From positions 4,570,693 through 4,634,692 of the forward strand of contig NC_061080.1 of the NCBI RefSeq assembly GCF_021917145.1: a DNA stretch of 64,000 nucleotides. The letters run 5' to 3'. Below are positions 22,601-33,324 of this stretch, in pieces (within the stretch, counting starts at the first letter, position 1; every line of letters starts with the position of its first letter). Position numbers and translations under genes: made by a program. The notes below the pieces were generated by a model that ran no database searches, was not told where the DNA came from, and saw only the letters and a program-made list of their open reading frames with translations. Source of the stretch: Hypomesus transpacificus. Lineage: Eukaryota > Chordata > Actinopteri > Osmeriformes > Osmeridae.

Positions 22601-25600
22601 GGTAATGGACAGAGGAGCTACAAAGGAACCAAACCCCCTTTAAAGGGAAGTGAGTTTACTCTGCAACCATATTGGTCGTTTCACTAGGTTTCAATAGGAT
22701 TCCTATTAGGGAGAGAAAAAACCAGTGGAAGCCTTTCTGCGAGAGCTTGATCTGAACTCCCTAACAGAACCAGTACTGCACTGGTACTAAGAACCAACAA
22801 GTACACAGCATTTCACGGCTACAAATTTGAGAATGTAAATTCATATGTGGGCACAAGTGCCCAACCTAGTGTTATCTTTGATATTTTACTAATAACTCTA
22901 TATAACAGGTTTTACTAAAAGGTTTTTAAATAAAGATACAGAATATATTTTTATAATGCATTGTATAACTGTTAAATAAATGTTTTTTCTGAAATGCATA
23001 TTTAAAATGCATAATTTGACGGTAAAATTATCGTATGTGACTGTCATTTGATATAGTTGCAGCTACTCCCAGAAAACAGCTGAATAGTGTCGTTTTAGCC
23101 AATTTAATTCTTTGTTAAAAGCTATTTGAATCTGGGCCAAAGAACACAGAACGTTTTCACCTTGCGGCCCTTCACAGCCGTTTCCTCATAAGAAACATTC
23201 TACCTTGATAAAAGATTTGAATACACTTTTGGCATTGATAGAAATGATAACTTCAAAACACTTATTAAATTAAATAGGAACTTTTTGAAAGGAGGATTTT
23301 GTCCATCAGAGAAAACCATGATCATAAAGCAGGTTGCAAAGTAGCTAAATCAAGTCAAGGACTTGAGCTTTGGAAAAGGTCATGCAACTCCTCAACTACT
23401 CATCTGAATTAGGATGAGTAGATTTTTCTCATTCCAAGTTTGGTCAACAGTGGTTTTTCCCAAGTGATAACCTCAGTTTGCATTTTTATTTTGAAATGTT
23501 TTGTAATGTTCCCGAATTTTATTCGTGGAATTGTGAGCTGGTGATATAAAAAGGTACCTTTTGGGGTTGAAGGGCTCTTGGGAGTTGTGATACCTGCCAT
23601 CATCCAGGCAGGTAACACTCTTTTCTTTGGTTCTGGTTTCTCTTCTTTCTCCTCTAAAATCCCTGACTTGGTCTACATGAAGAAAAAAACAGAACATAAA
23701 CATAGCTGTTGTTTTGTTTTGTTCATAAAACTGTAACGTTAGAAATGTAAACAGTCAGAAGTTGAATTAAATTGTTCCACATCAACCGTGCAGATGTTCA
23801 AACCTGGTTTAGTGTTGGGTCTTGGACAAATGGGTCATCCTTTTTGGCTGTGGTTGCTGTTAGTGTCTCTGGTACTTTTTCTGGTGAGCGTGGTGTGGAT
23901 GTCTTGCCTTGAAGCATGGTGGGATGAGCTTGCTCATTACTTGGCTCAGGATAGAGAGGTGACTTGTTGCAATCCTCGTTATAGCCTTGACTGTTTCTGT
24001 AAGACATCCAACATGTCAAAGCCATGGGAAATCCTTAAAACGATTGGGCTATATGTTGTTCTGCAACACACGATGGACCCACTCTAAAGTCTGCAATTCA
24101 GACGCTAGCAATATTAGCTTGAGTAGTTTGGTTTTGCTTCTTTTTCATCTACACTTCAAACAAAAATAAAACATCAAAACCATGAGGTTTGGCAGTCTTG
24201 TACATAAGGATCCCCTTTCCAAAATAGCTGTCAATAGTCACTCAATCTAAACTGTAAAAGATGAAAGGCCTGACTATGAAATGAATGCAAATGACCATAT
24301 TTAAAATCCATTAGTTGCCACATGTCCAACAAAAGCGCCAGTACCTAAATCTGGTTTTATATCTTAAAGCCTGCCCTGCAAGGATATTAAGATATTAGGG
24401 GCTGTCCTGCCAAGACCTTAAGTGAAATACGTGGCCTATGATAACAAGTGTATAGGGATTATGATGGAATAAGTGAGGTGAGTCTTTCCATAATTTTCAG
24501 TCCAAAACAGCTCTGAAGATCGGGAAAAGGGCCAGAATCTTAAAAAAATCTATATATTTTAATGACGCTATAACAACAGCACCTTCAGCATGTCCTGAAC
24601 ATTTTTATAAAAGCCAGAAGGAGAAAATAAAACCAGTTTTGTGGATCAGATAAGAGAATAAACTATTACTGTTGTGAACAAGTTGTGCTACTATTGGTAA
24701 GCCTCAAATATTCATGGCCTTACAATATTTTTTGTTCATCATACATTTTAACAACAATCTTGGTTCAACGGAGATTTCAACAATACTTGAATGATGTTTA
24801 TGCAAAACTGAGAGTGGCTTCTGAGTGGTAGGTTGCTTAGACGTTTTCAGTGCAGAAGTACCTGAGTGTGCCATTGTCCCCATCGACAGCCACAACTTTA
24901 TACATGTATTTCCCAGGGAGGAGGGAGAAGATGTCGCCGTCTTTAAGTGTGTGCCACTGGTTCCTGTCTAGGGGTTGAGGGGAATCGTCCAACGAGGACT
25001 GACAAAAGCAGGGGTTGAGGTGGGTCTGGAATCCAAAAAGAAGAACAGCCTTTGTTTGAGGATAGATGCTATATCTAGCCACATAAAGGTGATTATAATT
25101 CATTGTCATGCAACTGCGGCCTGTAAATAACAGCACTAATTAATTCACTGTAGCTGCTATAAGGCAACATTGACTCCTGTAAACTAAATGGATGAATGAA
25201 CGCAACTGCATTGATATTTCTATTCCGTTTTATGAAGGTAATTTATGTTTATGTTCAAGGATTCTACTTCTGGCTATATTTTACAAGAACAAAAGCAGTC
25301 TGATGAAGATCAATTAAATGTGTATATCTGATCTTGCTTTACACATTCAGTGAACAACTGAAGGCAGACGTGTCCAATCTTTCTTTTTTAGAGAGCTTCT
25401 CTTACTGCAATTAAATTAATCTGTTGCATAAAGCTCTTGTAACAATGTTTCAAGGCTTGTTTCAGAGGTAGAAATGTGCTGAGTGGACCCTTCAATGGAT
25501 CAGAGACATTAAGGAGTATCAGGACATAGACCCTCAGAGGGGTCTGATGTGTTCTTAGTCATACACTACACTCACTTGATGGATGTCATATTTCAATAAG

Positions 25601-27560
25601 GGAGAACAATGACCTGCCTGTGCACTTCCCCCTAATGAGGCCAACATGCACACACTTCAAGCTCTAATGAAAGAACCAGAGAACGTACCGGTTTGATGCG
25701 CAACTGCCCATCCAGGTTTTCAAGCATCCCATGGTGTCTGGAGACTCTTTTGTCACTAACCTAGGATGAAAACCAGATTGAGTAAGGAAATTAGATATGG
25801 ATTCATGATCACATTTCCATTTAGAATGTCAAGGGGAGGTGCCACCAGAAATGCATTGAGTGCGGTTTAAAAAAGCTGAGTAATTACAGTCTATCTCCAA
25901 AAGTGGATATAGTATTATATTTATCAACAACAATTTACATGAGCCTCATTATAGAGTCCTCTATGAGAAAAATGTCCGACAAACACAATTGTCTGACAAA
26001 AACTAAGCCTTCGGTAAAAAAAACTCTTCTGTGAAAAATGTCACAGACTGTGGCCAAAACACTGGTCATTTATTTGATTTTATACTGGGTTGCCAAAATA
26101 ACAAAAACACTACACACAAGTGTTGTTTTCTGCCATTTGTTGCACTGCGTTGCATGCAATGTCCTTAAATTCATTATTATTTGATGTATTTAATGTAACT
26201 GAGACATGTACTCTTGTGGTTCACTTTATATAAGGCATGTACAGTGTGTAAATAAAAAAGGTATCAGTGTAAAAGCATCTGCAAAAAAAAATATGAATAA
26301 ATATTGTAACAAACCAGGGGAGTCAGACCAGCCAATCCGGCCCTGAAGGCGGGCCCATCGACTTCGATTGGGGGAGGTGATAGAAGGAGTCTACCTGCCT
26401 GTTGAGGTGCTGCAGCCACTGGGCACATGGCACTGGTCACACCTGGAGCCCACCAGACAATCAGGCGAGGGCTTAAAAGGAGCCAGCCCAAGGCCGCAGG
26501 GGAGGGAGAGAACCAGAGAGACAACCCTGGAGGAGTGTTGCAACTAACCTTTCCCTCTGCTTTGACCCCCCCAGAACCACACTCCTTGAAGGACCACAGA
26601 CCCCGGACGGGAAGACCCCTAATTTAAAGTTTGTCCCCCTACCCTTACCCTGACCCTCTTTAGTAAAGACCAATTTATGTTAACCCCCCGTGTCTGAGTC
26701 TTATTTTATTGTATATCGGGCCCTCAAGTCCCCTGGGTTGCTACAATGTGTAACTTTTACATCCTTCTTAATTACAGTATCTGTCTATCTGACAATGCAC
26801 TTTGCCTTGGAGGGACATCTGTTGGTCTAGTACAGCACTGCAACAAGGAGATCCCACCATAATAATTTCAACAATGTAGATAATAGCCGAACTGTTGTAT
26901 TCTATTTTTTAGTTAATCTTATATTTTTATTTTACGGTTGCTTGTTTTTTCTACATGTACACTTGCACTTACAGATTAATGTTGTTTAAATTGTAACTTG
27001 CTAACTACATGCTCTTATGGTTTTTCCCTTTGGCACTTGTTTTTTGGTTGTTCACAATGTGTGCTTGTTTTGGCTACCCGCAATGCTTTGGGGCTATCTT
27101 GTTGTTATTATCAGTGACCTATGCACTTTGTAAAGCTCTCTCTTGGAAGTCGCTTTGGATAAAAGCGTCTGCTAAATAAATAAATGTAAATGTAATAGCT
27201 AAAAATGTGGATTGGTTCAATTAGGTTATTTAAGGTAAAGGTTGTACATTTTATTTTATTTAAATTAATATTACAGTGACTTCTTGTATTTTGAAGTAAA
27301 AAAAATGTAGACTACTTTAAACATCACTTTTTTAGCTTTCGATTTGTCTGCTATTCAATAACCAATTGAGTTTACACAGGATCAGTGTATGAATATGACT
27401 TTCATTTGAGTTCCGTACGCTATAATTGTTTTGTGGTTTGTTTGTTTTTTAAAGAAAGACTTACCCCAAGAAATGGACCCCTTCCCAAAACAGTTTCTCC
27501 CTCTGGCAGGTGAACTGGACTGCCACCGTCTTCCACGGGCAAAAGGTTGAACCCCGCCAT
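19635..27560 (-). CDS. aplf: Aprataxin and PNKP-like factor (APLF)
   Basis: Nuclear DNA double-strand-break repair factor: histone chaperone and scaffold for XRCC1/XRCC4-Ku in non-homologous end joining, recruited by poly(ADP-ribose). Ten coding exons on the minus strand: 27560-27465, 25760-25689, 25025-24862, 23996-23804, 23672-23594, 22481-22306, 22079-21805, 21211-21086, 20867-20821, 19837-19635. All junctions are in phase; 1431 nt, 476 residues (human 511). The FHA domain covers about residues 1-110 (TVLGRG with R27; DKRVSRHH with S39; LNPCF). The Ku-binding motif KKRVLPAWMM is at about 191-200. Two PBZ fingers lie at about 344-363 (CPYGKECYRKNPLH...H) and 386-405 (CPYGIDCYRKNPLH...H). 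An acidic C-terminal tail (NEEEEDNSGDDD, then ESEDMDEDSDY) is the histone-binding part. The 22079 exon has a second in-frame acceptor at 22064, 15 nt shorter (471 residues). Divergent from fbxo48. Confidence 0.95.
26305..26745 (+). mobile_element. Solo LTR of a retrotransposon in aplf intron 1
   Basis: A 441-bp GC-rich block with sharp borders, beginning tgtaacaaacc and ending gggttgctaca, so it has the TG...CA ends of an LTR. Inside are a TATA-like element (gcttaaaagg, about 26471-26480) and, about 180 bp further, a T-rich stretch after 'agtaaagacc' that could serve as the polyadenylation part. The flanks (atat before, atgt after) could be a 4-bp target duplication with one mismatch. No gag or pol frame and no second LTR lies nearby, hence solo. 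The orientation is judged from the TATA-like motif only. Superfamily not assigned. Confidence 0.7.
27125..27200 (+). repeat. 3' tail of an L2-type LINE or V-SINE-like repeat
   Basis: Carries the very characteristic teleost tail gtcgctttggataaaagcg, followed by tctgctaaataaataaatg and short ATGTAA repeats. The body upstream (26750-27120) may belong to the same copy but is too diverged to confirm. In aplf intron 1. Confidence 0.75.
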
Positions 27561-28803
27561 CTATGAAGGTTGTTGCTGGATGGTTAAATGCAGTATGTTG
27601 ATAGGAATCACACATTATTCCTATGAAGAGACTACCTAGTTCGGCTACTTCTCACAAACGTACTTTTCCGCTATAAGGTCTAATATAATGCTTTATTTAC
27701 AAGCCAGTACAAATGTAAATGTACTGAGTAACCCCTTAGCAATATGATGATAGTTGTTACAAAGCTATGATCTAGGGTCTATCGATCAATTTCTATCTAG
27801 GATCATCAAGACTGGCTTAGGAAGAATTAACTTAACTTGAATGCTCGAGGACAATACATATTTTTCATAACAGCTGGCCCCTCCTTTGATTATTTATAAG
27901 GCTTGTAAACCTAGTATTAAAACTGGAATTGAAAGTTATATGATTATTATTGTGAATGTTTGAATACCTGCTGTTTGGCTGTTGTGTTCGAGCTAACTTC
28001 TCTTGAAAATGTTTAAGTACTTCCGGCTATTACTGCGCACGCGTTGCCTTTATAACGTTTCTGTCTAGCCTGGTTGGCTCTGGCCTGGTTCTATTTTTAA
28101 TGTTTTGAGTTATTTATTTAAAACTGAATTATTGTTGCTGTTGGTGTGAATTTACTTTAACTCAAAACATGTATAAATGTTTTAGACGATATTAATCGTA
28201 TAAAGCCTATTCAAAAAGTAAAAAATCTGTACGCATGCGCTCTATTCTAAATGCTGTGACGCCATGCTTTCAGGATGTAAACAAAATTTTGAACTGTGAG
28301 ACATTTAAATCCTGAGCTGTCAAGGAGTGGTTCAATACTACTTAGGTAACCTCATCTTGCTTGCTATTTAATTTAATGCGTTTTTGACATATTCTATGCA
28401 GTATTATGTTAACAAGTGGATTGTACATGTTAAATTTACAAGATGTGTATGCTTTTATATCGCTAGTAACCTTTGTTAAAGGCTTTGTACGATCGGTCGG
28501 GATTAATTCGAACTGCGAGCTAGTTCGTCGGAAAGGAAGTCTAGTCACTGCAGCTAGTATTTCTCTTAACAGCCTTCACGACTACATTTTTTATTAAAAA
28601 TAATAGATCATTTGAAAAATGTGGCTCAAGTGATAGAGTTGGTTTGAATTGTCCATATCATTTATTTGGGGGGTTCGCCTCTCTAATGTAGGCCATGTTG
28701 AACCATGACTATATGGGTTACCTGATTATGTTTCATAGATTTGTACTATCACCTTTTCCCTATCAGGAACACTTTTCAGGAAAACCCTTTGGGACCCTGA
28801 GCT
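27561..28803. promoter_or_regulatory. Shared divergent promoter of aplf and fbxo48
   Basis: The two ATGs point apart, 1243 bp from each other. At 28017-28024 there is an ETS-like core (acttccgg). At 28033-28044 there is a good NRF1-like palindrome (tgcgcacgcgtt), and at 28230-28240 another NRF1-like half (acgcatgcgct). No TATA box is obvious. This mix is typical of housekeeping, two-way promoters. A likely acceptor (cctatcag, ending at 28766) suggests that fbxo48 has a non-coding first exon. APLF and FBXO48 are also head-to-head in human. Confidence 0.55.
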
Positions 28804-29414
28804 ATGCAGGATGTCTTCAAAAAGAGTTCAAATACCTACTTTGTCTCTGAAGAAAGACCCACCCTGAGCTTCAATGCGGAGACCTGCCCAAACTTTGCTG
28901 AAACTCTGCCGACTGAAATTAGCTTGAATATATTCCGTAAACTGGACACTCGCAGCTTGTGTAATGCTTTGTTAACTTGCAAATTGTGGTACCATATTAT
29001 TGAAGACAGTGATCATATTTGGAGGGATCACTGCCTGGTTGTAAGAGCTGTCTGTCAGCGAGAGATTGACGGGGACAGGCAAGGTGGAATGTCATGGAAG
29101 GTGGGTCTCAGCAAATGTCCTTCACTAACAGATAACAAGCAATCTTCTTTTTTTTATCCAGAAAACAAAATACATGTTACATGTTTAAACATAATTGAGC
29201 ACCAAATTATGCCATTCATCCAGTTTGTTTTTTCTTCTATATTTTAAATTAGGTCACACTAGTGCGGAACTATAAAAGAAGCTTTTTGAAGAGGGACTGG
29301 TTGAGAGGAAGATACAGCAACGTTCATTGTGCAGATGAACTCCTAGACACATACATGTGTCCCCTGGATGTTGAGACGTGGGGCGAGATTCTAGAAGCAG
29401 AACTAGATAGATAG
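28804..29414 (+). CDS. fbxo48: F-box only protein 48
   Basis: Small F-box protein, predicted substrate adaptor of an SCF (SKP1-CUL1) ubiquitin ligase. Two coding exons, 28804-29100 and 29253-29414; 459 nt, 152 residues (human 155). The F-box is at about residues 31-75: NFAETLPTEISLNIFRKLD, then SLCNALLTCKLWYHI and the W-RDHC element. The short C-terminal exon contains YKRSFLKRDWLRGRYS and ends in a Trp-Gly-Glu-rich tail. No WD40 or LRR domain follows, as expected for FBXO48. The ATG chosen gives the family length; the intron is only 152 bp. AATAAA at 29723-29728 is a plausible poly(A) signal. Confidence 0.92.
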
Positions 29415-30163
29415 GCTAATGCCTGTAAAAAATACTGGTTATAGCCACTTTTGTAGATAAATGTATGATTATGTGAAGCACTTGACTTAATTTCTTGATG
29501 TAATTATTTCTTATATTATTAGGCTTGTTTTATGACAAACATAAAAACTATGTTAATTTATATATTTTGTAAAACTATTAGGAATGATAACTGTGGTTTT
29601 CAAATATTTGACAAAAATTGTCGAGTCTTTTTTATATTAATTTGGTTTCGTGTTTAACTAAGCCTTTTAATTCCATTGCATAGCCTAATATTATAAGTTA
29701 TGTGTAATGGGATCACACTGAAAATAAATGCACATGGCTTTCAGTACCTACAGAGAGTTAAGCGGAGAAAGTAAATCGCGTTCCATAGCCTTCCCATATT
29801 TTAGCCCTTCGGACAGGGGCCGCTGGCCATTTCAGAGTTCGCTTAGACGTAAACTCAAGGTGCTATAAAGTAGCGACAAAATACACTTGTGCCTGTCTTA
29901 TCTTTATAGTGAGCCAGTTACGATGTATTCTATAATTGTGTTTGGATTGGTATTATGTTCGCCCCAAAAATATTTTTGATGGAGATACGCTATGAGGCTA
30001 TGTCGGCTTATTGTTCGTGACTGTACGCGACCGCGACCCTTGCTTGCAAACTGTATACGTCACAGCATCCTCTGGTGCCACTGTTGGGAATACACCATTG
30101 CAGCATCATTCCTTTCCGCTTGCTTTTTTATTGTAAAAGGACGGTTTACATTGTCTTTGAACC
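29415..30163 (+). promoter_or_regulatory. fbxo48 3' UTR and cnrip1 promoter region
   Basis: The first half, up to the AATAAA at 29723-29728, is probably fbxo48 3' UTR. The rest contains the cnrip1 promoter and 5' UTR. There is a CpG-rich patch at 30017-30060 (gtacgcgaccgcgacc) and a CRE-like tacgtcac at about 30056-30063, 100 bp before the ATG. Confidence 0.4.
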
Positions 30164-31887
30164 ATGGATGACGTTCCACCAATAATAAATATATCAATTG
30201 CTCTTAAAATCCAACCAAATGACGGACCGGTTTTTTTCAAGGTGGACGGTACGAGATTCGGGCAGAGCAGGACAATAAAATTGCTTACAGGATCGAAATA
30301 CAAGATAGAGGTCGTAATGAAGCCAGGAAAAGCTGAGGCCACGTAAGTCTATACAATAGAGGCAGTAAGGAAATCATTGCTAAATGAATGTACAGTAAGG
30401 CTGCTGCAATATTTAGCCTACCGATGACCGTTAAATAATCTATTAGTCTAATATTGGCTACATTATATTTCTCTTGAAAGAAAATTGTCTATGGGAAACA
30501 TCAAAAGGTTGTATTTTTGGAAGCCTATGTTTGGTAGCCTATGTGTCCTATATTTAGCTATACAATTACATAGGAACGCCTGTTCGCATAGACATGGAGT
30601 AGAGTGGCCCTCTGCAGGCCTGCATCCGATACAGCCTGTATTAATAAATGATGTAGGCCTATTGACGTGTGTGGATACATGTTTTATTAAATCAAGTAAA
30701 GGAATGTCAAAATACCTGGTTTGCTTGATAATTCATACCACTAGAATTTCCACTAAATGACCAGATGGTTCAAATGGGTCGACTGTGCTACAGATGGGTG
30801 GGGCTGTGGTACTACTGACTCTGTTCCATGGAACTCGCAGGGCCATGAATATTGGAGGTATCACCTTCCCCCTGGAACAGCAGTCAAAAGATGAGGAGTC
30901 AGTGGTGTACCATGGACAATATGACACAGAGGGTGTGCCTCACACCAAAAGTGGAGATAGGCAACCTGTTCAAGTCAGCATAGAGGTAAGTGAATACAAT
31001 TACCCCTCTTTAATTTGTATGCATACATTTGTTAGGATAAACGGTCAAAGGAAGTGCAAAACTGCCATACCGCTTATTTTTTTGACTTTCTGCAAAAGAT
31101 TTGGACACACTTACTCATCAAATGGTCACAGATGAGAAAAGCTTTCATGTTTGCAGGTGCCTTTGGAAAATATTCAACCCCTTCACATTTTTCCACATTT
31201 TATTGTGTTATAGACTTGAAACAAAGTTATTACGTTTCCCTTTTGAATCAGTCTACACACAAAACCTCACAATACTAATGACAAAACACTTAAACACGTC
31301 CATTCAGACCCTTTGCTATGATGCTCTAAATAGAGTTGAGATTGATTTAGAGAAGGCACACACCAGCAAATTTGATGCACCATAGTTCACAGTCCATGTT
31401 GTAGACATGATAAAGATACAATTGTCTTAATGCATAGATCTGGTTCAGATTATAAAAAAATGCTAAAGTCTTCATGAATGTCAGGAACATAATGGACAAC
31501 ATTAAAACTTGAAGGAAGGGTTTTGGTCAGTGAGGTAACAAAGAATTGAATCACCATTCTAAGCTTCAGAGTTTGTCTGCAGAGATGGGAAAACATGCCA
31601 GAAACTTGCATCTTTTCATCACTCAGTCAGTCAGGCCTCATGATAGATGAACGCAACTCTTGAATTGACGGTTTGATTTGAAATAAAATAAATTGTCTTT
31701 GTCCATGTTATTTCTTTTACAGTTTCCTAAAGCAGGCCAGTTTGAAACAGTATGGCAGGTGAAGTATTATAACTACTACAAGAGAGAGCACTGCCAGTTC
31801 GGAAACAAATTCAGCGACATTGAGTACGAGTGCAAGCCCAACGAGACCCGCAGTCTTATGTGGATCAACAAGGAGGTCTTCAACTGA
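30164..31887 (+). CDS. cnrip1: Cannabinoid receptor-interacting protein 1
   Basis: Small cytosolic protein that binds the C-terminal tail of the CB1 cannabinoid receptor and alters its signalling; beta-barrel fold related to RhoGDI. Three coding exons, 30164-30342, 30841-30985 and 31723-31887; 489 nt, 162 residues (human 164). Family landmarks are [18 protein letters not shown] and [13 protein letters not shown] in exon 1, and [18 protein letters not shown] in exon 2. In exon 3 they are [18 protein letters not shown] and [13 protein letters not shown]. Intron 2 carries a Tc1-like relic. Two AATAAA signals (32640-32645 and 32679-32684) suggest a 3' UTR of about 800 nt. Confidence 0.95.
31155..31640 (+). 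mobile_element. Internally deleted Tc1-like relic in cnrip1 intron 2
   Basis: The start (ggaaaatattcaacccc, then ttcacatttttccacatttt) and the stretch tcagtctacacacaaaacc followed by atgacaaaac match the well-known terminal part of fish Tc1 elements that begin 'gtattcagaccc'. A second piece, attcagaccctttgctatgatgctc, comes from the other end. The transposase is missing. Borders are approximate. Confidence 0.65.
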
Positions 31888-33324
31888 CGACCCGCCATAT
31901 CAACTCATCCTTCTCACACCCAGTCACAGAAACCAAGCAAAGGAAATGAGTTGCACTATGACTATTTTTGAACATCTGCTTAAAAAGGAAAGCCTTACTG
32001 TAGGCACGTTTGAGAACAAGCACTATCATTGTACAATTAACTGAGGGGAGGGAGGCAGCTGTCAGTGATGCTGGTCTTGGAGGTTATTGGTTAGATTTGT
32101 GCATTAGCAGGGAAATAAGAGCAATAGTCTTTCAGGAACTGAAACACAGTAGGACATCAGGTGAAGGGGACGTTCTTTATAGTCCAGCAACACCAGCCAG
32201 AGCTTTGGCCCTCCAGGACCAGGATTGAAGACACCTGTGGATGACATGTAAAAAAAAAAAACGATCTAACCCGTTTTATTACTCGTGAGGTGTGTGTTGT
32301 GTGTGTGAATGAATGAACATGGTAGTAGTATGCTTTCCCTCTGTGTTCGTTTTGTTAGCGTTAGTGTTGTTTAGGCCGTTGAACCAGTTTATCAAAAAGC
32401 AATGGGGCTTCAAGTTTGATTCCCTACGTTCTATAGTGGAGACATCTAATTTCCTGGATCCAAGTGCTTCTGCTCTTGTTACTTTGTGCTTTGCTTTGCC
32501 CAAGTCTCACCACAAAGTGCATGGCTGAACAATTTTATGCCAAAATGTTGTAGGTTTGTTTTAATGGAAACCGTGGTATCAGATTGCCTAGATGTTCTGT
32601 TTCTTACATATTGAATGGGAAAGTGTACAATAGAAGAAAAATAAAGCGACATGCCCGTACTTGAAAACAGTATGGTGCAATAAATGTGGCAATAGTTTCC
32701 AAGTTGTGTGTGTTCCATACTGATAAGATAAGTACCTGGTTCGTTTGTATGTAGACACATGCAGTTATGCAAGTGGTCTTTGGAAAGTGAATTGGCTTCA
32801 TGGAGTAAGGGTTTTTAAATGTTTGTCAGAAAAAATATAGTCAACAGACATAGAGAACAGACCATAAAGGTGTGGCGTGCGTTGTGTTCTCTCGCCATTG
32901 TTACTCACTTCGCCACAAACAATTTGCAACTAAAGAGGATTTCGTAGTGCATTCTTATGCTTCGCTTGATACAAAGTAGATGACTACATCTATATATTGC
33001 AGTTTGCATTGTTTTTACAAGAGAGAGAGAGGGAAGAGAGAGAGAGGAAGGGTACCCGGATGTACTGTACAGTTTGCACCTCCCCCTACTCCCCTTTCAA
33101 CCTCTCTCGCTCTCCACACCAACACAACCTCCTCTGCCTCTTCCCCCTCTCTGCGGATCCACAGTAGCTACTGCAGTGAATCCGTCATCCGTCGACTGGA
33201 GAGAAACCGCGAAAGAGAGTAAACCGGGTCTGTTCTACAATCAGAAAATCATAGCCTTAATTGATTGTGCAACATTGCCCTGCATTTTGTCTTTACGCTT
33301 TGAACAAAGAGTCAGATCGTCAGA
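31888..33324 (+). other. cnrip1 3' UTR, then ppp3r1 promoter and 5' UTR
   Basis: Up to about 32700 this is probably cnrip1 3' UTR (poly(A) signals noted there). From about 33018 the plus strand is first GA-rich (gagagagagagggaagagag) and then CT-rich (33079-33150), typical of an unstable, GC-richer leader before the ppp3r1 ATG at 33325. No other gene is seen. Confidence 0.45.

Noticed and set aside
26264-26673. Open frames around 26.4 kb
   Set aside because: They lie in the GC-rich solo LTR and show no gag or pol similarity.
30485-30760. 91-codon open frame in cnrip1 intron 1
   Set aside because: No domain and no splice logic; the known cnrip1 exons flank it in the correct phase.
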